Of a DNA stretch of 59,342 nucleotides, positions 44,356-53,900 are shown piece after piece. Source of the DNA: Chrysophaeum taylorii. Taxonomy: Eukaryota > Sar > Pelagophyceae > Pelagomonadales > Pelagomonadaceae. The notes below the pieces were generated by a model. The model ran no database searches. It saw nothing but the letters and a program-made list of their open reading frames with translations, and had not been told where the DNA came from. The stretch spans positions 1 to 59,342 of the forward strand of contig JAQMWT010000218.1 of NCBI GenBank assembly GCA_029834535.1, read 5' to 3'. The stretch's first letter is position 1. Every line of letters begins with the position of its first letter. Position numbers and translations under genes: made by a program.

Positions 44356-45447
44356 ATGTGGCTTCCTTATGTCGTCGGCGCGACAGTTCTGGACGCCCTA
44401 ACGGACGTCGCCTCGGACCACGTGATCGCGACCGAGGAGGAGCCTCAGGACGAAGAGGCGTGCTTGTGCGGGGATCCGTCACCCCAGGCCAAGGGCCGGA
44501 AACCCCGGAAGGATCCCCTGTTGCTCGCCAAGCTCGGGTTGGGGGACATCGATGCCAAGCTCACCTCCGAGCAGGATCTCGTGTGCTCGTGCGTTGCGAT
44601 GTTCTGGATATCGGTGCTCATTTGGCAGTGGAGCGACTGGAGCGTCTTGCCCACTTCCGACGCGACTTACCTTCTCGCGGTGATCGCGGGCGTCGCGTAC
44701 GCGTGCGCAATGCGCAGCGTCATGAAGGCCTGGGAGCTCGTGCCGTCGACGATCGTGACCCCCATGATGCAGCTCTCGGGGCCGGTTGTCGAAATCTTCG
44801 AGGCCGCGCTGGGCGCGGTTGCACGCAGAAGGAGACGACCCAGCATTCTCGACTCGGTGGCCAACGCTCAGCTCGCCCCGACAGACGCGGTCGCCTTTGC
44901 CTTGATTACGCTCGGAGGCCTCGCCCCCTCGACCGACTCGCTTCCCCAACTCGCGCGGTGGTCCACCTGGCGCTCTCCCGCGATGTCGCTCCTATTGGTC
45001 TCGAATCTCCTCTACGCGACCTACTATATCCTCTTGTCCCTCTGCGTCGGCGAAAAAGACGCCCCGACGCCCATGACCGAGCTCCACTTCGTCGTCATCT
45101 CGAACCTCGCCGCCGTCGCCACCTTGACGCTCTGGTTTGCGGCAAACCCCGACCTTCGGAGGCATGCCCGGGGTCTCGCGAACGTTCCTAAATTTCCCAA
45201 GCTCGTCTCCGCCGCCGCCGAGGCCACCAACTACGCTGCGATGCTGCTTCTCTCCTTCGCCTACCAGCGCCACTACTCCTCCGGTCTCGTCACGGCCGCG
45301 CGGACGGGTCTCAACCAGTTCACCAACGTCATCCTCGCGGCCGTCCTCTACACCCTCGGCGGCATCGGACGCCCCGTCCGCGACTTCAACAAAAAAATCC
45401 TCGCCGCCTGTCTCGTCTCCATCGGCCTTTTCATCTCCGTCGAGTGA
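44356..45447 (+). CDS. EamA/DMT-like multi-spanning membrane protein
   Basis: 363 residues from ATG 44356 (MWLPYVVGATVLDAL). About eight to ten hydrophobic helices are visible, arranged as in drug/metabolite transporter superfamily permeases. An acidic loop with Cys residues (EEPQDEEACLCGDPS) sits between helices 1 and 2. The last part (TGLNQFTNVILAAVLYTLGG, KKILAACLVSIGLFISVE) matches the typical final two helices of EamA domains. Substrate unknown. It is divergent from the HDEL gene (64 bp between ATGs) and convergent with the TPR gene (53 bp). Confidence 0.65.
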   Translation: MWLPYVVGATVLDALTDVASDHVIATEEEPQDEEACLCGDPSPQAKGRKPRKDPLLLAKLGLGDIDAKLTSEQDLVCSCVAMFWISVLIWQWSDWSVLPTSDATYLLAVIAGVAYACAMRSVMKAWELVPSTIVTPMMQLSGPVVEIFEAALGAVARRRRRPSILDSVANAQLAPTDAVAFALITLGGLAPSTDSLPQLARWSTWRSPAMSLLLVSNLLYATYYILLSLCVGEKDAPTPMTELHFVVISNLAAVATLTLWFAANPDLRRHARGLANVPKFPKLVSAAAEATNYAAMLLLSFAYQRHYSSGLVTAARTGLNQFTNVILAAVLYTLGGIGRPVRDFNKKILAACLVSIGLFISVE

Positions 45448-45500
45448 CGACGACGATACAGCCTGTCTTTCATGATGGAAAAAACTGATTTAATTTCTTC

Positions 45501-46250
45501 CTACCACCGCCGCCCGCGGCCAAACATCCCCCTTCCTCGCGGCCGGTAGTACCCTCCGCCGCCGCCTCCTCGAAGCACCATTTGGGCGAGCCAGAGGAAG
45601 GTCATGGGGTTGAGCCCAAAGAAGGCGGGGTGCCCGAAGAGCGGCGGCAGCTTCCACGCGGCGACCATGAGCGCCCCGAGCCCCATCATCCCGAGCCCGC
45701 CGCCGCCGCCGCCGCCGCCGCCGTAGTAGTAACTCCTCGAAGGAGGTGGCGGACGGTAGTAAGAAGAAGACCTTCGGCCCCTCGCGACGATCAACCAAAG
45801 CACGAGGAGCCCGCCAGCAACGACGACGACGACGTAGAGCCGATTCCCCGGATCCTGGAGCCACGCCAGCGCCCTCGCCCCCGCCTCGGCGGCCGTCTGG
45901 CGCCGCGCGTCCCGGTCGGGTCGCCCGTAGGTCCTCGGATCGAGGTCGGCCGCCTTCTCCAAGGCAGCCTCGGCTTCGGCGCGACGGCCCTTCGCCTCGA
46001 GGCATGCCCCCAGACGCGCGTGGCCCTTGGCGAATCCCGGTTTGAGCGCCACCACAGCCTCGGCGTCGTCCAGTGCTTCGTCCCACCTGCCGAGCTGCTG
46101 CAGCGCCGCGCACCGGTTCGAGTAGCAGAGGTAGAGCTCCTCCTCCTCCTCCCCGCAGGCGATCGCCGCCGAAAACTCGCGGTACGCCTCCTCGAACCGA
46201 CGCGCGCGGTACGCTTCGCTCCCCCGCGCCTTGTGGTATTTCACAGACAT
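45501..46250 (-). CDS. TPR protein with one transmembrane helix and Gly/Tyr-rich tail
   Basis: 249 residues from ATG 46250 (MSVKYHKARG). Three tetratricopeptide repeats (about 2-105: EAYRARRFEEAYREFSAAI, CYSNRCAALQQLGRWDEAL, AHARLGACLEAKGRRAEAE) resemble the cochaperone TPR clamp. A transmembrane helix follows (VVVVVAGGLLVLWLIVA, about 135-152), then a low-complexity Gly/Tyr/Arg tail with a second hydrophobic patch. It may be a membrane-anchored cochaperone. The 5' region contains a seven-codon upstream ORF (46292-46269) that starts with the 20-nt sequence also found at 8942-8961. Confidence 0.7.
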   Translation of the reverse strand: MSVKYHKARGSEAYRARRFEEAYREFSAAIACGEEEEELYLCYSNRCAALQQLGRWDEALDDAEAVVALKPGFAKGHARLGACLEAKGRRAEAEAALEKAADLDPRTYGRPDRDARRQTAAEAGARALAWLQDPGNRLYVVVVVAGGLLVLWLIVARGRRSSSYYRPPPPSRSYYYGGGGGGGGGLGMMGLGALMVAAWKLPPLFGHPAFFGLNPMTFLWLAQMVLRGGGGGGYYRPRGRGMFGRGRRW

Positions 46251-46324
46251 CGGACACACACTCCCCACTTACCAGTCGACATTTAAAGACATCGGACGGA
46301 CCACAAACAACAACTATAGCAGCG
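46251..46324. promoter_or_regulatory. 74-bp divergent promoter with 20-nt sequence shared with retroelement
   Basis: Lies between the TPR gene ATG (46250, minus) and the decarboxylase ATG (46325, plus). It contains cagtcgacatttaaagacat at 46273-46292, identical to 8942-8961 and to the equivalent place in the second retroelement copy. On the minus strand it reads as the start of a micro-ORF followed directly by GTAAGT, a splice-donor-like sequence. Confidence 0.45.
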
Positions 46325-47656
46325 ATGATGGACGTCTGCTCAGCCTATGCGCCGACAAATATCGCCGTCGTCAAGTACTGGGGGAAGGATGCGGCGCGCG
46401 GCGGGAACACCCCGATCAACTCGAGCTGCTCGCTGACGCTGGACCCAACGGACCTGCGCGCCGAGACGGTCGTGATCGCGTCCTCCAAGTTTCTGGAGGA
46501 CGAGCTGTGGCTCAACGGGGAGCGCGCGGCGCGGGAGGGGACGCACGCCAAGAGGCTGCGCGAGTGCCTGTCCCTGATGCGCGAGCGGTGCGAGCTGCCG
46601 GTTACCTCGGCCGCCGCGAGCGCCGCCGAGCTCAAGGCGTGGAAGGTGAGGGTAGTGAGTCGGAACAACTTCCCGACGGCCGCGGGGCTGGCGTCCTCGG
46701 CCGCGGGCTACGCCGCCCTCGTGACGGCCCTCGCCAAGCTCTACGGGGTGCGCGGGGACCTTTCGGGGGTCGCGCGCATCGGGAGTGGTTCGGCGTGCCG
46801 GTCGCTCGACGGCGGTCTCGTCGCGTGGCGGAAAGGGTCTAGCGTCGACGGCGCCGACTCGATCGCCGAGCCGCTGGTTGGGGCGTCGCACTGGCCCGAA
46901 TTGCGCGTGGTGATCGTGGTCGCCGACGCCTCGGAGAAGGAGACGCCCTCGACCGAAGGCATGCAAAGATCGGTCGAGACGTCTCCGTTTCTCTCGTATC
47001 GGGCGATCAACGTCGCCGAGCCTCGCATCGACGAACTCCGGGACGCCTTTTCGAGCCGCGACTTCGACCGCTTCGCCGAAATATGCATGCGCGACTCGAA
47101 TTCCTTCCACGCGACCTGCCTCGACACCTACCCGCCTATTTTTTACATGAACGAGACGAGCCGGAAAGTCGTCCGTGCCGTGCACGCCTTAAACGACGCC
47201 TTCCCCCAGGCCCAGGCCGCTTACACCTTCGACGCGGGCCCCAACGCGGTCGTATTCTGCAAGACCCCCGAGGCCTCCCAGATGCTCCTCGCTCTCCTAA
47301 AGGAGGTCTTCCCCAAGTTTCCCGTCGTCGGTCCCGAAAGGGATCGCGACCCCCCGTCTTCGCTGCTGCCGCCGGGCCTCGTCGCCAAGGTCGGCCGTTC
47401 CCGCGGCACCACCACCAGCAGCAGCGTCGTCAAGCTCGTGTATCTCACCAAGGTCGGCGCCGGCGCCGGCTCGCCGCTCCCGGATGCGGCACTCGCCGAC
47501 CTCGTCGACCCCTCTACCCTCGAGCCCGTTCTCGAACGTACGAAAACCTTCCCCACCACCACCAAAAAAAAGACCGGTGTTGTCTTATGTGCGGCGGCGC
47601 TGCTGGGGATCGTCTTCGCTGCTGCTGCTGCTGCTGCCCGGCGCCGCTCGTTATAA
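46325..47656 (+). CDS. MVD: Mevalonate diphosphate decarboxylase
   Basis: 443 residues from ATG 46325. This GHMP-kinase family enzyme makes isopentenyl diphosphate from mevalonate diphosphate using ATP. Conserved blocks: YAPTNIAVVKYWGK near the N-terminus, NFPTAAGLASSAAGYAALV (phosphate-binding loop), GSGSACRSLDGGLVAW and AYTFDAGPNAV with the catalytic Asp. The usual aromatic residue after CRSL is Asp here. The C-terminus carries an extra segment: a Lys-rich stretch then TGVVLCAAALLGIVFAAAAAAARRRSL, which looks like a transmembrane tail anchor. The enzyme is normally soluble in cytosol or peroxisome. Its presence shows a cytosolic mevalonate pathway. The stop codon directly abuts the stop of the convergent gene at 47657. 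Confidence 0.93.
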   Translation: MMDVCSAYAPTNIAVVKYWGKDAARGGNTPINSSCSLTLDPTDLRAETVVIASSKFLEDELWLNGERAAREGTHAKRLRECLSLMRERCELPVTSAAASAAELKAWKVRVVSRNNFPTAAGLASSAAGYAALVTALAKLYGVRGDLSGVARIGSGSACRSLDGGLVAWRKGSSVDGADSIAEPLVGASHWPELRVVIVVADASEKETPSTEGMQRSVETSPFLSYRAINVAEPRIDELRDAFSSRDFDRFAEICMRDSNSFHATCLDTYPPIFYMNETSRKVVRAVHALNDAFPQAQAAYTFDAGPNAVVFCKTPEASQMLLALLKEVFPKFPVVGPERDRDPPSSLLPPGLVAKVGRSRGTTTSSSVVKLVYLTKVGAGAGSPLPDAALADLVDPSTLEPVLERTKTFPTTTKKKTGVVLCAAALLGIVFAAAAAAARRRSL

Positions 47657-48184
47657 TTACGTTTTCAACAAGAAGGGCAGCCTATGCCGCCGTCGGTTCA
47701 GCGCGAGGACCGTAACAAAGACGACGAGGCCCATAGCCCCGCTCGCGCTGAGGGCCGTCACGGCGGCAGCAGCCGCAAACACGTTGCGGTCGCTCTTGCT
47801 GCTGGGCGCGGGGGTACAAGCCGTCGATGGTACGCTGTAGCGCGCTTCGACCTGAAACTCGGCAACTACGCCGCCCGAGCAGAAGTCAAAGTCGACCGCC
47901 TCCGACACGTTTATTTCCAGCCCGGACCCGAGCGTCTCGATGTCCACCTCGAGCACCGGCTCGCACTCGTGCCACGTCGAGCACTGCGACCGGGACCCGC
48001 CGTCGCAGATCACCTCGTTCTCGACAACAGCGCGTTTCCCGTCCCCTCCAAAGTCACCGCGCGCCGACACGATCGCCTCCGCGCTCGCCTCCGCGTTCGG
48101 CGGCGCGCTCACGCGGGCGTACACGATCCCTGGCCGCGACACGCTCACGGTGGCCCTGCGGCTCGCAATTGCGAAACAGCTCAT
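47657..48184 (-). CDS. Small membrane protein, possibly 5'-incomplete
   Basis: 175 residues from the first ATG in frame (48184). The main part is a Ser/Ala/Val-rich, probably beta-sandwich ectodomain with several Cys residues (ENEVICDGGSRSQCSTWHEC, DFDFCSGGVV). A C-terminal transmembrane helix (VFAAAAAVTALSASGAMGLVVFVTVLAL) and a basic tail (NRRRHRLPFLLKT) follow. No signal peptide is present, yet the frame stays open upstream for about 11 codons to a TAG and an acceptor-like TTTTCAG lies there, so a 5' exon encoding the leader may be missing from this model. Function unknown. Confidence 0.5.
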   Translation of the reverse strand: MSCFAIASRRATVSVSRPGIVYARVSAPPNAEASAEAIVSARGDFGGDGKRAVVENEVICDGGSRSQCSTWHECEPVLEVDIETLGSGLEINVSEAVDFDFCSGGVVAEFQVEARYSVPSTACTPAPSSKSDRNVFAAAAAVTALSASGAMGLVVFVTVLALNRRRHRLPFLLKT

Positions 48185-48616
48185 CGACACTGTACCACCT
48201 GAAAACGTAATGCGGGAGCCACACTATTTATTGCGGGACTTTTACTAGCAGTATGTATTATTAGTCTTCATATCTTGCGCAAAAAGTGCCCCCTTCATTC
48301 GCTTTCTCGCCAGCATGTTTTACTGATGTGACATCACGATGAAAGGTATGCAAAATGTACTCCAGCCCGCGTCATCGTTTTAAGCCAAATCCTTCACACA
48401 ATAAGGTGCGCGACACTCCCCCCCCCCCGACCCGTACCGAAAACGTGGCTCGATATGATATGGTGGTCTTGACCCTTTAGTAGAGCCGATCGCCGCGCGG
48501 GCCGGTCGGCAGCCGGAACGTTCGCAGTGGGACGGGGTATGGCCGGGGGGCGAAGACGGAAGGTTATCGACGAGTTGGTTGTCAGTCACAACGCGGTCTC
48601 CTCGTCGCATGGCGAC

Positions 48617-48752
48617 AAGCTTGATGGTCACTCTCCGCCGACCGACCTTTCGGCGCTCCTCGTCTACAGGCCCGTGATTCCGGACTGGCTCCTGTCGGTC
48701 CGGCCTGGCTCCCATGCTCGGGAGAGGTCTGAAGTTAGTTAGTTAGTTAGTT
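48617..48752 (+). mobile_element. Short (GTTA)n-tailed element, insertion A (136 bp)
   Basis: Flanked by a perfect 8-bp direct repeat, atggcgac, at 48609-48616 and 48753-48760. Its last 79 bp (48674-48752) match the 3' end of the elements at 48922-49301 and 2987-3378, including four GTTA units. Its first ~57 bp are different from those elements. It therefore represents a separate or differently truncated member with a common 3' end. Confidence 0.75.
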
Positions 48753-48921
48753 ATGGCGACCATGCGATGAATCTCGGGCCGAAGCAAGCAATCAAAATCG
48801 GCGTTGACAGCGCGCCCGAGAAGCTGGTGGCCAAGGAGATCACCAAGCGCGACAACGTCTCGTCGGCATACACCGACGAATACCGGTCCAACTGGACCTG
48901 CTGTTATAATGGGGGATATGT

Positions 48922-49301
48922 CGATCGCTAACCGTTGGTTGCGATGCAGGACGGCGCCTAACTCCATGCGGCGGCCCCGGCCGTCCCGGAGTGAGACGGT
49001 GCCTGCTCGCCTCCCGGGCTTGCCGGTTAGCACCCGGGAAGTCCGCGCCGGGATGGGGTTCGCTCGGTTGGGCAGAACGCGACGGACAGGTCGATTGTTC
49101 GTGGACCAACACGTTTGCGGCCTGCGACGCTTTTGCACGACTTCGCACAAGACCGCGCGTAGTGGCGGTCCGTCATCAACGAGTCCTCGTCCCTCGCCTC
49201 TGCCCCAACTGCGCGAATTTTCCTCTGTGATTCCGGATCGGCTCCTGCCTGTCCGGCCTGGCTCCCATGCTCGGGAGAGGTCTGAAGTTAGTTAGTTAGT
49301 T
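48922..49301 (+). mobile_element. Short (GTTA)n-tailed element, insertion B (380 bp)
   Basis: Flanked by the direct repeat atatgt at 48916-48921 and 49302-49307. Full-length match (roughly 88% by eye) to the minus-strand copy at 2987-3378. It starts cgatcgctaaccg and ends in four GTTA units. Short frames inside are conserved in part between the copies but are not clearly coding. The features fit target-primed insertion by a non-LTR retrotransposon machinery. Confidence 0.8.
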
Positions 49302-49662
49302 ATATGTGAAGCAGCACGTCCACGTGTCGTGGAAGGCACACGGCACTTCCTACTGCACGTCGTACCACGTGATGCATCGACGTGTGCTCGCGTCTCGGAT
49401 CCTGGCGCAGACTGCTCTCGCGAACGCGACGGGCGTAAAACGACGCTGGTCGAACACCCAGCGACCACAATCCCATGACACCGACTACGCGCTTCGTGGC
49501 GACGGCGACGGCTACCGACCATACGTCGACGTGAATAGGAACAAGGGCGTTGTGAAACACTTATCGAACCAACGGCGCACGAATGCCAAAGAACGCGGAA
49601 AGTCTGTCGAGGAGGCCTCGGCTGCGAGAGCATCCCGACGATCCACCCGGGCCAAAGCTTAA

Positions 49663-50966
49663 ATAAAAACCACCTTCCCGTGCTTCCTTCCTCAAGCCGC
49701 CCTCCCATAAATTTACCACGCTCGCAGGTGCACGACGACGTCAAGTCGACCAGCTCCGGAGCGCGACGCCCCCACGCGTCGTCGAGTCGACCCCAGGACC
49801 CCCCATCAAAACCTCTCCCCGGGCCCACTAGTGGAACCTTCTATTAGCTTCTGTTCCTAACCCTAAGCCTCTTACACCCCGTACACCCTCCAACCGCACT
49901 CTCATTTCAGCTCGACGCTCTCACCCCCGCCAATCTAAGCTGTTTTCATCAGCGCACGTTCGCTAGCCTTTGGGTTTACTCCTAAACCCCAAGCCTCCAG
50001 TATGTCGAAGCCGGTGCAACCACCGCCCACCTCCGGCAGCGGCATTGCGCACAGGCGCACTGTAGTGGTTTTCTCAGACACCCGCCCCCCTTGGCCGGGC
50101 CAGAGGCCTCAACAGCCCTTTCTCCCAACCCGAACCGCGGGTGAAACCACCACACGCCCGATCTCAGCGCAAACACCTCACGCCATCACGATTCGTCGAC
50201 AAGAAATCGGACAATCAAAATGAGGGCAATAGCAAGAAGACAGCAGGAAAGCAATACAAATGCCTGGTACATTGGGTTCAGTGGAAGCGCAGGTGAGGAT
50301 GTCAAGGTGACACCCCCCCCATAATTGCTAGGGCAACAATCAGGGTAAGTCAGGTGGCAGGCAGGCAAGTGGGGGGAATGGGCGTTACTGCCACAGGAGC
50401 CCCCTACTTGAGATGAAGTCGTCCTCGACTTAAGGGTGACGAAGGTCACGCTCACGAATGGTACGATAATAGAGAACAGTAAAAATCACTGTGCCTCTGG
50501 TAGAGAATGATGGCAGTGGTAGCGATGCCTTTCGTCCTGTCCTCTAACGACACAAAGAGCAGCACGGTGTGCGACACAGCGATTTAGTGGTTGTAGGTGT
50601 GAAGTGTGTGGTTAAGGGGGGGGGGGGTTCCTAACCCTAAATGGAATTTTCTATCTCTACGCCCTCGCAGATTGAACTCGGTGATGAGCGAAATCTGGGA
50701 CAAACAAAACAAATGTCTGGCCAGGGACAAATGGATGTCGAGTCGTGAGAAGGCGTTGAAGGAAAGTGTGCGAAGTGCATGAAAGAGATAGAGGAAAACG
50801 AAACGCAGGTAGTCTGTGAAGTGAGAAAGGAGAAAGAGAGGATGATCAAAGAAAGGAAAAAGCATCGATCTTGAGTAAGAAAAAAAGTGGGGAAGATGCT
50901 AAGTAGGCTAACGATGAAGTATGGCGAGTGTTGTGCGAGAGAGCAGATCGTCATCTTGCTCGGTGG
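49663..50966. other. 1.3-kb region without a recognised gene
   Basis: Open frames are short and of biased composition on both strands. A G run lies at about 50616-50627. Isolated telomere-like CCTAACCCTAA occurs at about 49857 and 50631, too little to be a telomere. From about 50,200 the base composition drops towards that of the following retroelement-like region. Confidence 0.45.
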
Positions 50967-53900
50967 CTAATGATATAGGGGACGGTGTGTGCCGGTGGAT
51001 AAATCCGAAGTGTCTGGGGGAGCATTTGAGTAGAGCAGGTGATCTAACGAATAACAACAGGAGGGATCATGGGTCAGGCAGTCGGGAATTGTGCAGCAGA
51101 CCAATGGTTGATCGGAAGGCGAATAATGAGAGTGGCCGTAGGGATGAGATTCTATTGTGGCTAATGTTGGGCTAGTAAAGATTTGACGATGTGACGGAGC
51201 GCTAGCGTGATCCCATGAAGAAATATGACCATGTAACCGAATCGGTTTCGACATGGTAAGGTAATCGTCGTAATGGGAGCGAGCAAGGCGGAGCTGTTTC
51301 TGGAAGATGAGAGAACCAGAATTGCCTGTCACATACGTGTCAAAGCTGTCGTCCTGAGTGTAGCGTGGGACAGCTGAAGCTAGGCTATGAGCGTCTAAAA
51401 TAATATGCGGATAATCGTAGCGCGATGAGGACATCGGGATAAAGTTGCCGGGAGGTGGCCATAAATATGAAAACTCTAAATTTGCTGTAGTTCGGGGTTC
51501 GTAGTCTCGTGTAAGTCGCCAGTGGCTATCATCGAAAGATGATTGGGCGGAGACTGAGGTTTGCGAGTGTATCGCGTATGATGGTGGATACAGGCGTGTG
51601 TCCTGTGCTGACGAGTCGGTGCTCTGTGCAGAAAATGCAGAAGAGTCGGGCAACAGAAGAAAATGCCTGAAGGCGATGGACTGCTTGAAGATAGTGTCCG
51701 TGCCAGGGGGAGAGTTGACTTCGAAGGTATAGTCAAAGTCGCATCTTTTATGTTCTGTTCGATAAAGTAATCCTGAACTGTGACAATCGACTGATCTATT
51801 CATTTCATGTCCGGAGTCGTTTTCATCAGAATCAAACGAAGCATTTTCACCAGAATCAAACTTCCCTTGATGTACAAGCGCGAGGGAGCGTGCTGCATCC
51901 CTGGTGAATCGTGCAGTGACTGAAAGGGGAGACATTCGACAGAAGGGTGTTGTCGATATGCGAGAGCTGTACAGTTTACAACGTGTAGGGAGCGTATGTT
52001 GCAAGAGAGGATTAATCTGTGGACGGGGGATGTCCGAAGAATGAACATGATGTGAGGTCCTGTCCATAATGCGAGAACTGTCCGGCAATGAGTCATGTGA
52101 GACTGTGGCTAGCAGCGAGTGTGTGGGAATGAAGAAGTGAATAGTCATGGCAGTTAACTTCCCTTGATTCGTAACACAACTGGGTGGGGCTAGCGGTGTG
52201 TGGCAGTGAGATGCGGTGAAATGCTTAGAGCAGATCGCGTGTCCAACCTGTGGAGATTGGGAGTTATCCTCGCGGATGCTACGGAAAGCGTCGGCTGGGT
52301 GCGAATCGCAATGTCGGCTGTTGGGCTCAGAGTTCTGCAAGATGGAACCTGCAGTGCGAACGGAGAGGAGCGAACCGAGTGCGTCATAAGAGCGTAATAC
52401 GCTGGTGCTGTCCGAGCTGTGTCCGAAGCATGATTCCGATAACAATGTCGACAGATGCGAGATATGATCAGAACTGGACGAGGATTTTGCGTGAAGTTGT
52501 GTTGTAACCGAACCTAGTGGTGCAGAGCTTCAACGTCAAGCATGGTGCTGGGAGGGATGTGAAGAGAGGTGAGTAAAGGTGAGTAAAGGACTCTGCGTGC
52601 GGCTATCATTTGGTGGCGGGCATTTATTGCGCGAGACTAGCGATAACTGCGAAGTGTGTGGTTGGCGTGACTGAACTTCGTTTGCATATGAGAGCATGCT
52701 GGATAAAATCGAGCGAGGGTGGAATGCTGAAACTTGAGAGGTCTGACCTGCGAGAGATTGACGGAAGAGCGTGGGAGGCTCTGAATTGCGTTGATGACGG
52801 AACTTTGTGTCATCACAAATCGTCGGGGATTTGATCGTCGGGAGTCGCGTTGAAGCGGGGAGGAACGACGAATACTCATTAGGTCTTGGCGTGTGACAGA
52901 GGTCCTTAGAAAGAGCGACTTCGGTACGTGCCTTGAATTGAGTTCCGATGTAGCCAGAGTAGCCATAGGAGGCATGACTGATACGAATCGAAACGAATCT
53001 TGTCGTCGGTGGAATACTAATGCGCCCTCGTAATTCGAACTGGGTGGAGTCTTCGAATTGCCGGTGAGACCGAGACCGGTGAGACCGAGAGACCATGATT
53101 GCGAAACGAGCGCGGAGCCGGGCGGCGGTCGGAGGAGGCGCTTCAGCCGTGGCTGAGACGACAGTGTTCTGCGTATCATGAATCAAAAGGTGTTTGGGCA
53201 ACGTACTGTGCGACAAGCGAGCGTGCGTCTCAGTTGGCTGTGAGTGTACCAGGGGTATGGCGCAATGTTCGTAGTCTAAACCGAGAGGGGCGGTGAGCGT
53301 GCCGTCGCGAGTGCATTGTAGCCTGTGCGGTGTCTGGGCTTTAATCGGAATATGACATATGACGTCATACAAAGCGATGGGAGCTGAATCAGACGTGATG
53401 GGACTTGCTAGTAGTGCCGGGAGCAGCATGTCGGGGGTGGCGCTCAGAGATGAGGGTGGAACGCAGTCCACTTCTATCTTGGTTGCCGTGTGTCGTGGTA
53501 ATATGGGCGTAAACAAATGACATGAAGTAAATGCTTGTGTCCCAAACGAGAATGCGGTTATAGTCGCATGGGGAGGTTTCATTTTGTCTCTGCTGGAGTC
53601 AAATGCTTTGGAGGAAGCCAATGGAGAAACCATGAGCACATGGGTGGCGTCTGGTGGCCAAAGTTCCTGTGGGAGTGGTTGAGGTGACTCCAAAGTAGGA
53701 TTCCTTCTTGGGTATGACTCAAGCGTTTCAGTGAGTTCTTGCTCGAGATCATAGTCGTCCATTAGATGACTTGAGGTGGTCGCGAATGAGCGATACGTCG
53801 ACCTGGTGTCAGGGGAGACCGAGGTGGTGCAGTGACCTGACTGGCTGAGGTAGCCGTGCTGGTAAGATTCCAGCGGGTGCGCATAACTCTGCAGAGTGCT

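Larger units (their letters stand above)
48527..49662 (+). pseudogene. Unidentified ORF broken by two mobile-element insertions
   Basis: Three plus-strand segments read in one frame once the two insertions (48617-48752 and 48922-49301) and one copy of each target duplication are ignored: 48527-48616 (KVIDELVVSHNAVSSSHGD), 48761-48921 (GVDSAPEKLVAKEITKRDN, TDEYRSNWTCCYNGGYV) and 49308-49662 (KQHVHVSWKAHGTSYC onwards, ending RSTRAKA). The continuity across both sites shows that coding sequence was present before insertion. The middle part, with an Asp-containing VDSAP and TDEYRSNW, faintly recalls DDE transposases, but this is not strong enough to name it. The N-terminus may begin further upstream. 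Confidence 0.5.

Noticed and set aside
48755..49150. Short frames inside the ~380-bp mobile element as a gene
   Set aside because: The two copies do not keep the same long frame and no motif is present.
49857..50641. CCTAACCCTAA motifs suggesting telomeric DNA
   Set aside because: Only two isolated short matches, no tandem array; not enough for an interstitial telomere.
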